From Sphingosinicellaceae bacterium (GTDB lineage: Bacteria > Pseudomonadota > Alphaproteobacteria > Sphingomonadales > Sphingomonadaceae), in NCBI GenBank assembly GCA_019285715.1, contig CP079108.1:310001-374000 (forward strand): 64,000 nucleotides of DNA, written 5' to 3'. Shown here piece after piece: positions 61,718 through 64,000 of this stretch; the first letter of the stretch is position 1, and every line of letters starts with the position of its first letter. A model generated the notes under the pieces. The model was not told the origin of the DNA and searched no databases. It was given only the letters and a program-made list of their open reading frames with translations. A program made the translations under genes and the position numbers.

Positions 61718-62066
61718 AACTATATCCTTAATCGTAAATCTTGGGGTTAATTTGCGGCTGGAGAGTTCTGAATTAGACCTCTCCTCGGCCCATATCCTAT
61801 CAGTTAATCAATGATACAAGATACTGAATGCGTTCGTTTTCGCGAATTTCCTACGAGGACGCATTTGGTAGGACCAAGTTTATTTTGAATGTGAAAGAGC
61901 AGAAACTTGGACATCTAATTTATCCACGGTTATGGCACTTTGAATAGGAAGCGGTCCCAGACTGGTCGCGGTGGGATGCCCTTAGGATCAGCCGAGAGCC
62001 GGCAGCGTGATCACATAATTACTGATTTTCTGCTCCGATCAACACGAGCCGCGACACCCCACTTCT

Positions 62067-63239
62067 CTATACGACTGGTGCCGCCCACCCGACGGTCAAC
62101 CCTGCCGCTCCGGCCTCAACGGCCCGCATGAGCGTGTCGTTGGCGAGATGGCTGTACCGCATGGTCGACTTGTGATCGGTGTGTCCCAACACCTTGCCGA
62201 CCGCGAACAAGTCCACGCCGGCGTTGATCATGAACGATGCGGCGGAATGCCGTAGGTCGTGGATGCGAAGGCCGGGGAGGCCCGCCGCCGCCCGTGCCGT
62301 GTCCCATGCCCGCTTGAGCGTGACGTAGGGCTTCAGCGTGACCGGATTGGGTAACAGCCACGGGCAGTCATCAAACCGTAGCAGTTGCTTGATGATGTCC
62401 GCTGCGGCCTGCGATAGCGGCACGTGGCGAGGCTTCCCGGTCTTCGTGGTCGGGATGAACCAAGCTTTGCGCTCCAGATCGACGTGCTGCCACTGGGCGG
62501 TCAGCAGCTCCGTCTTGCGTGCACCGGTGAGCAGCAGCAGCGCCACGATGGAACGCAGCTGCGGGTTGTCTGAGGCATTCAGCGCGGCGAACAGCCGGTC
62601 GGCTTCCTTGGCGGACAGGAACCGCTCCCGAGCATTGCTGAACCGCCGACGCGGCACGTTTCGGACCGGGTTGATCTCGGCACCGGGAAGGCCCCACTGC
62701 CGAGCCAGCTCCAACGAGCGGCTGAACGTCACCCGGATTTTTTCGACCGTGGCGGGAGCTAACCCCTCCTCGGCTTTCTCGGCGAACCATCTTGATATGT
62801 CCTGTGTCTTGATCTCGTCCAGGCGGAGCTTGCCCCAGCGCGGCACGATGTGAAGCCGCAGGACGGCTTCGGTGTTACCGGGCCGACGCTGGTAGGTCTT
62901 GGCGTAGGCGATGTGCTGTGCGGCGAGCGTGGCATAGGTCGGGATGGCCTTTCTGACCTCTTTATCCGCGGCCGGATTGCCGCCGAGCACGACCTCGGAT
63001 CGTAACCTCTTGGCCGCTTTCCGGGCTTGGTCGAAAGTGATGTCGGCATAGGCACCGATTTTATGCTGACGCTGCCGACCGGCTTCGTCGATAAATCGAA
63101 GCGCGTAGGTCTTCCCGCCGCCTGAGCGCACCTCCAGCACAAAGCCGGTGGTGATGGTATCCCAGTAGTCGGTTTTACGCTTACCGGGCTCGCACAAGGC
63201 AGTTAGGACAGCTTGGGCAGACAGTTGAAGTTTGGGCAT
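62067..63239 (-). CDS. Tyrosine recombinase (phage/island integrase)
   Basis: 390 residues from the ATG at 63239; a frame runs to 63629 but has no coding support. N-terminal DUF4102-like arm-binding domain (TTGFVLEVRSGGGKTYALRF, KIGAYADITFDQARKAAKRL), core-binding helices, and the catalytic domain with Arg241 (TGARKTEL), His327 and Arg330 (HDLRHSAAS), His353 and the nucleophile Tyr362 (GHTDHKSTMRYSHL). All five residues are present, so it is probably active. Integrases of this type insert islands or prophages at tRNA or similar sites. No attachment site was recognised beside it. Everything to its right belongs to the same element, which extends beyond the window. Confidence 0.95.
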   Translation of the reverse strand: MPKLQLSAQAVLTALCEPGKRKTDYWDTITTGFVLEVRSGGGKTYALRFIDEAGRQRQHKIGAYADITFDQARKAAKRLRSEVVLGGNPAADKEVRKAIPTYATLAAQHIAYAKTYQRRPGNTEAVLRLHIVPRWGKLRLDEIKTQDISRWFAEKAEEGLAPATVEKIRVTFSRSLELARQWGLPGAEINPVRNVPRRRFSNARERFLSAKEADRLFAALNASDNPQLRSIVALLLLTGARKTELLTAQWQHVDLERKAWFIPTTKTGKPRHVPLSQAAADIIKQLLRFDDCPWLLPNPVTLKPYVTLKRAWDTARAAAGLPGLRIHDLRHSAASFMINAGVDLFAVGKVLGHTDHKSTMRYSHLANDTLMRAVEAGAAGLTVGWAAPVV

Positions 63240-63427
63240 GTGTCGTCCTTTTAAATGGGCTGCGAGCGGAGCTGGAAAGGCTCCCGCGGCGGCGATGGAT
63301 GGGGGTCGGCGCTTGCCGGAAGGATGACGCGATGGGTTGCGCTGGCGCGCGGCGAGCCCCCCGTCCTGGTATTCAGGGGACGCGCGGGGGCGCGCCGGGT
63401 CGCCGGGGGGCGACGGGGGTCTGTGCC

Positions 63428-63503
63428 AGAATCGCAGGTTTTCAGTTTCACGCTCATGACGCCGCAGCGCCGGGAGTCGAAAAACCGAAAACCTGAAATT
63501 CTG
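63428..63503. repeat. Near-perfect ~25-base inverted repeat between integrase and next gene
   Basis: CAGAATCGCAGGTTTTCAGT at 63427-63446 is matched on the opposite strand at about 63484-63503 by CAGAATTTCAGGTTTTCGGT. The core CAGGTTTTC/GAAAACCTG is perfect (63435-63443 and 63487-63495) and pairing extends about 26 bases per arm with few mismatches; the gap is ~43 bases. It lies downstream of the right-edge gene, so it may be a terminator-like hairpin, or a binding site for the integrase or an excisionase. Confidence 0.7.
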
Positions 63504-63526
63504 ACCGGACTGCGGGGCCGGACCGG

Positions 63527-64000
63527 TCAGTCGGCCGGCGGGTGTTCCCCAGCCTCGGGTCCGGGCATGGCAACCGGCTCTAATAGCGCGAAGGCTTTGG
63601 CCCCGCGCCCACGGACTTCGAACGTCCAATGATGCTTGGCAGGGTCGTCGCCGGTATAAAGCTCGATGGTGCGTTGAACAGACCGCTTGCTGGCTTTGGT
63701 CATCTTCGCGACACCCTGCACCAAAGCCATCTTGTTCACTGTCCCGTGCTCGATGAAGCCTCTTACCGCATCGATGATGTCGGCGTCGGGCAACGGAGTT
63801 TCGGGCTCTTCAAAGCGGCTAGCATCGGCAGGCGTGACGGAAAGTAGCATGTCCTCATAATCGACCCCGTCACCGGACACGTAGCTGTAGAACGCTTGCT
63901 GGGCGACGTCGCCGCGCCGCTTGATGTTGTCGAAGAGAACTAGACGCTCGTTGGCGTCGTCGCTCGGAGCCGATGACAGGATATAACTGCAATCAAAGTC
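63527..64000 (-). CDS. C-terminal part of an unidentified protein (possible replication/ATPase-type)
   Basis: The frame is open to the right edge, so the start is outside. The visible 157 residues begin DFDCSYILSSAPSDDANERL then VLFDNIKRRGDVAQQAFYSY and VSGDGVDYEDMLLS, followed by an acidic linker and a winged-helix-like region DADIIDAVRGFIEHGTVNKM and TKASKRSVQRTIELYTGDDP, ending ALLEPVAMPGPEAGEHPPAD. Genes in this position beside a tyrosine recombinase are often island AAA ATPase or RepA-like proteins with a C-terminal winged helix; that is an inference from position and fold only. No catalytic motif is visible in this part. Confidence 0.5.
   Translation of the reverse strand, partial: DFDCSYILSSAPSDDANERLVLFDNIKRRGDVAQQAFYSYVSGDGVDYEDMLLSVTPADASRFEEPETPLPDADIIDAVRGFIEHGTVNKMALVQGVAKMTKASKRSVQRTIELYTGDDPAKHHWTFEVRGRGAKAFALLEPVAMPGPEAGEHPPAD

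Larger units (their letters stand above)
60755..62066. other. Lower-GC stretch with little recognisable coding
   Basis: About 1.3 kb between the IS21-type element and the integrase gene. Composition is visibly lower in GC than the surrounding genome, most strongly at 61700-61960. Only the two short frames annotated separately look plausible; the rest shows no homology that I can recognise. No tRNA gene or obvious direct repeat marks an attachment site. It may be the left border of the integrated element, or scarred DNA. Confidence 0.5.

Noticed and set aside
1-64000. CRISPR array, rRNA or tRNA genes
   Set aside because: No repeat-spacer pattern, no rRNA core motifs, and no cloverleaf with TTCGANNC plus acceptor stem was seen by eye. 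A tRNAscan run would be the decisive check.

Overview
The window comes from a high-GC alphaproteobacterium, most likely a member of the Sphingomonadales. The reasons are the gene order holA-lptE-leuS with a DUF3576 lipoprotein, three TonB-dependent receptors in 64 kb, one of them with its own ECF sigma factor and FecR, and the strong GC bias at third codon positions. This assignment is an inference from gene content and codon use; no rRNA or tRNA gene was found to confirm it.

Layout. 1-18.4 kb is ordinary chromosome: an acyl-CoA dehydrogenase, a GH27 alpha-galactosidase, glutathione synthesis (gshA), cell-wall recycling (anmK), a cysteine desulfurase/ferredoxin/cupin operon, a tight holA-lptE-leuS operon, a ThiE-like protein, a YggS protein, two DUF805 membrane proteins and comM. 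Two genes here are broken: a glyoxalase-fold gene with two frameshifts, and comM, which carries a ~259-bp insertion built around a long imperfect palindrome. 18.4-34.1 kb holds an RND efflux pair, a GAF-GGDEF-EAL protein, an AT-rich patch of ~0.9 kb, a two-component system with a divergent proline-rich exported protein, an MFS transporter, an ArsB-type transporter, an hsp20 operon with a ROSE-like RNA thermometer candidate, and aroA.

34.3-58.3 kb is an accessory zone: three TonB-dependent receptors (one followed by ECF sigma and FecR genes, one followed by a terminator and a GH37 trehalase), a dicamba/vanillate-type Rieske monooxygenase, a SoxC-like sulfite dehydrogenase with its cytochrome, a SLAC1-type channel, short-chain dehydrogenases, a TspO protein, and an XRE regulator with an exact in-frame 99-bp tandem duplication. 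It also holds many gene remnants: an MFS/GMC-oxidoreductase fusion scar, a cytochrome c tail, a haloperoxidase start and a PLP-decarboxylase piece. 58.26-60.75 kb is a complete IS21-family element. 60.8-62.0 kb is lower-GC sequence with little recognisable coding. 62.07 kb to the end is the edge of an integrated element: a tyrosine recombinase, a strong inverted repeat, and the C-terminal part of an unidentified protein running off the window.

I did not find a CRISPR array, tRNA, rRNA, or a gene set that clearly forms a new defence or mobile system. The most unusual items are the palindromic insertion in comM, the exact duplication in the regulator, the hsp20 leader, and the cluster of decayed genes between 36.9 and 58.3 kb.
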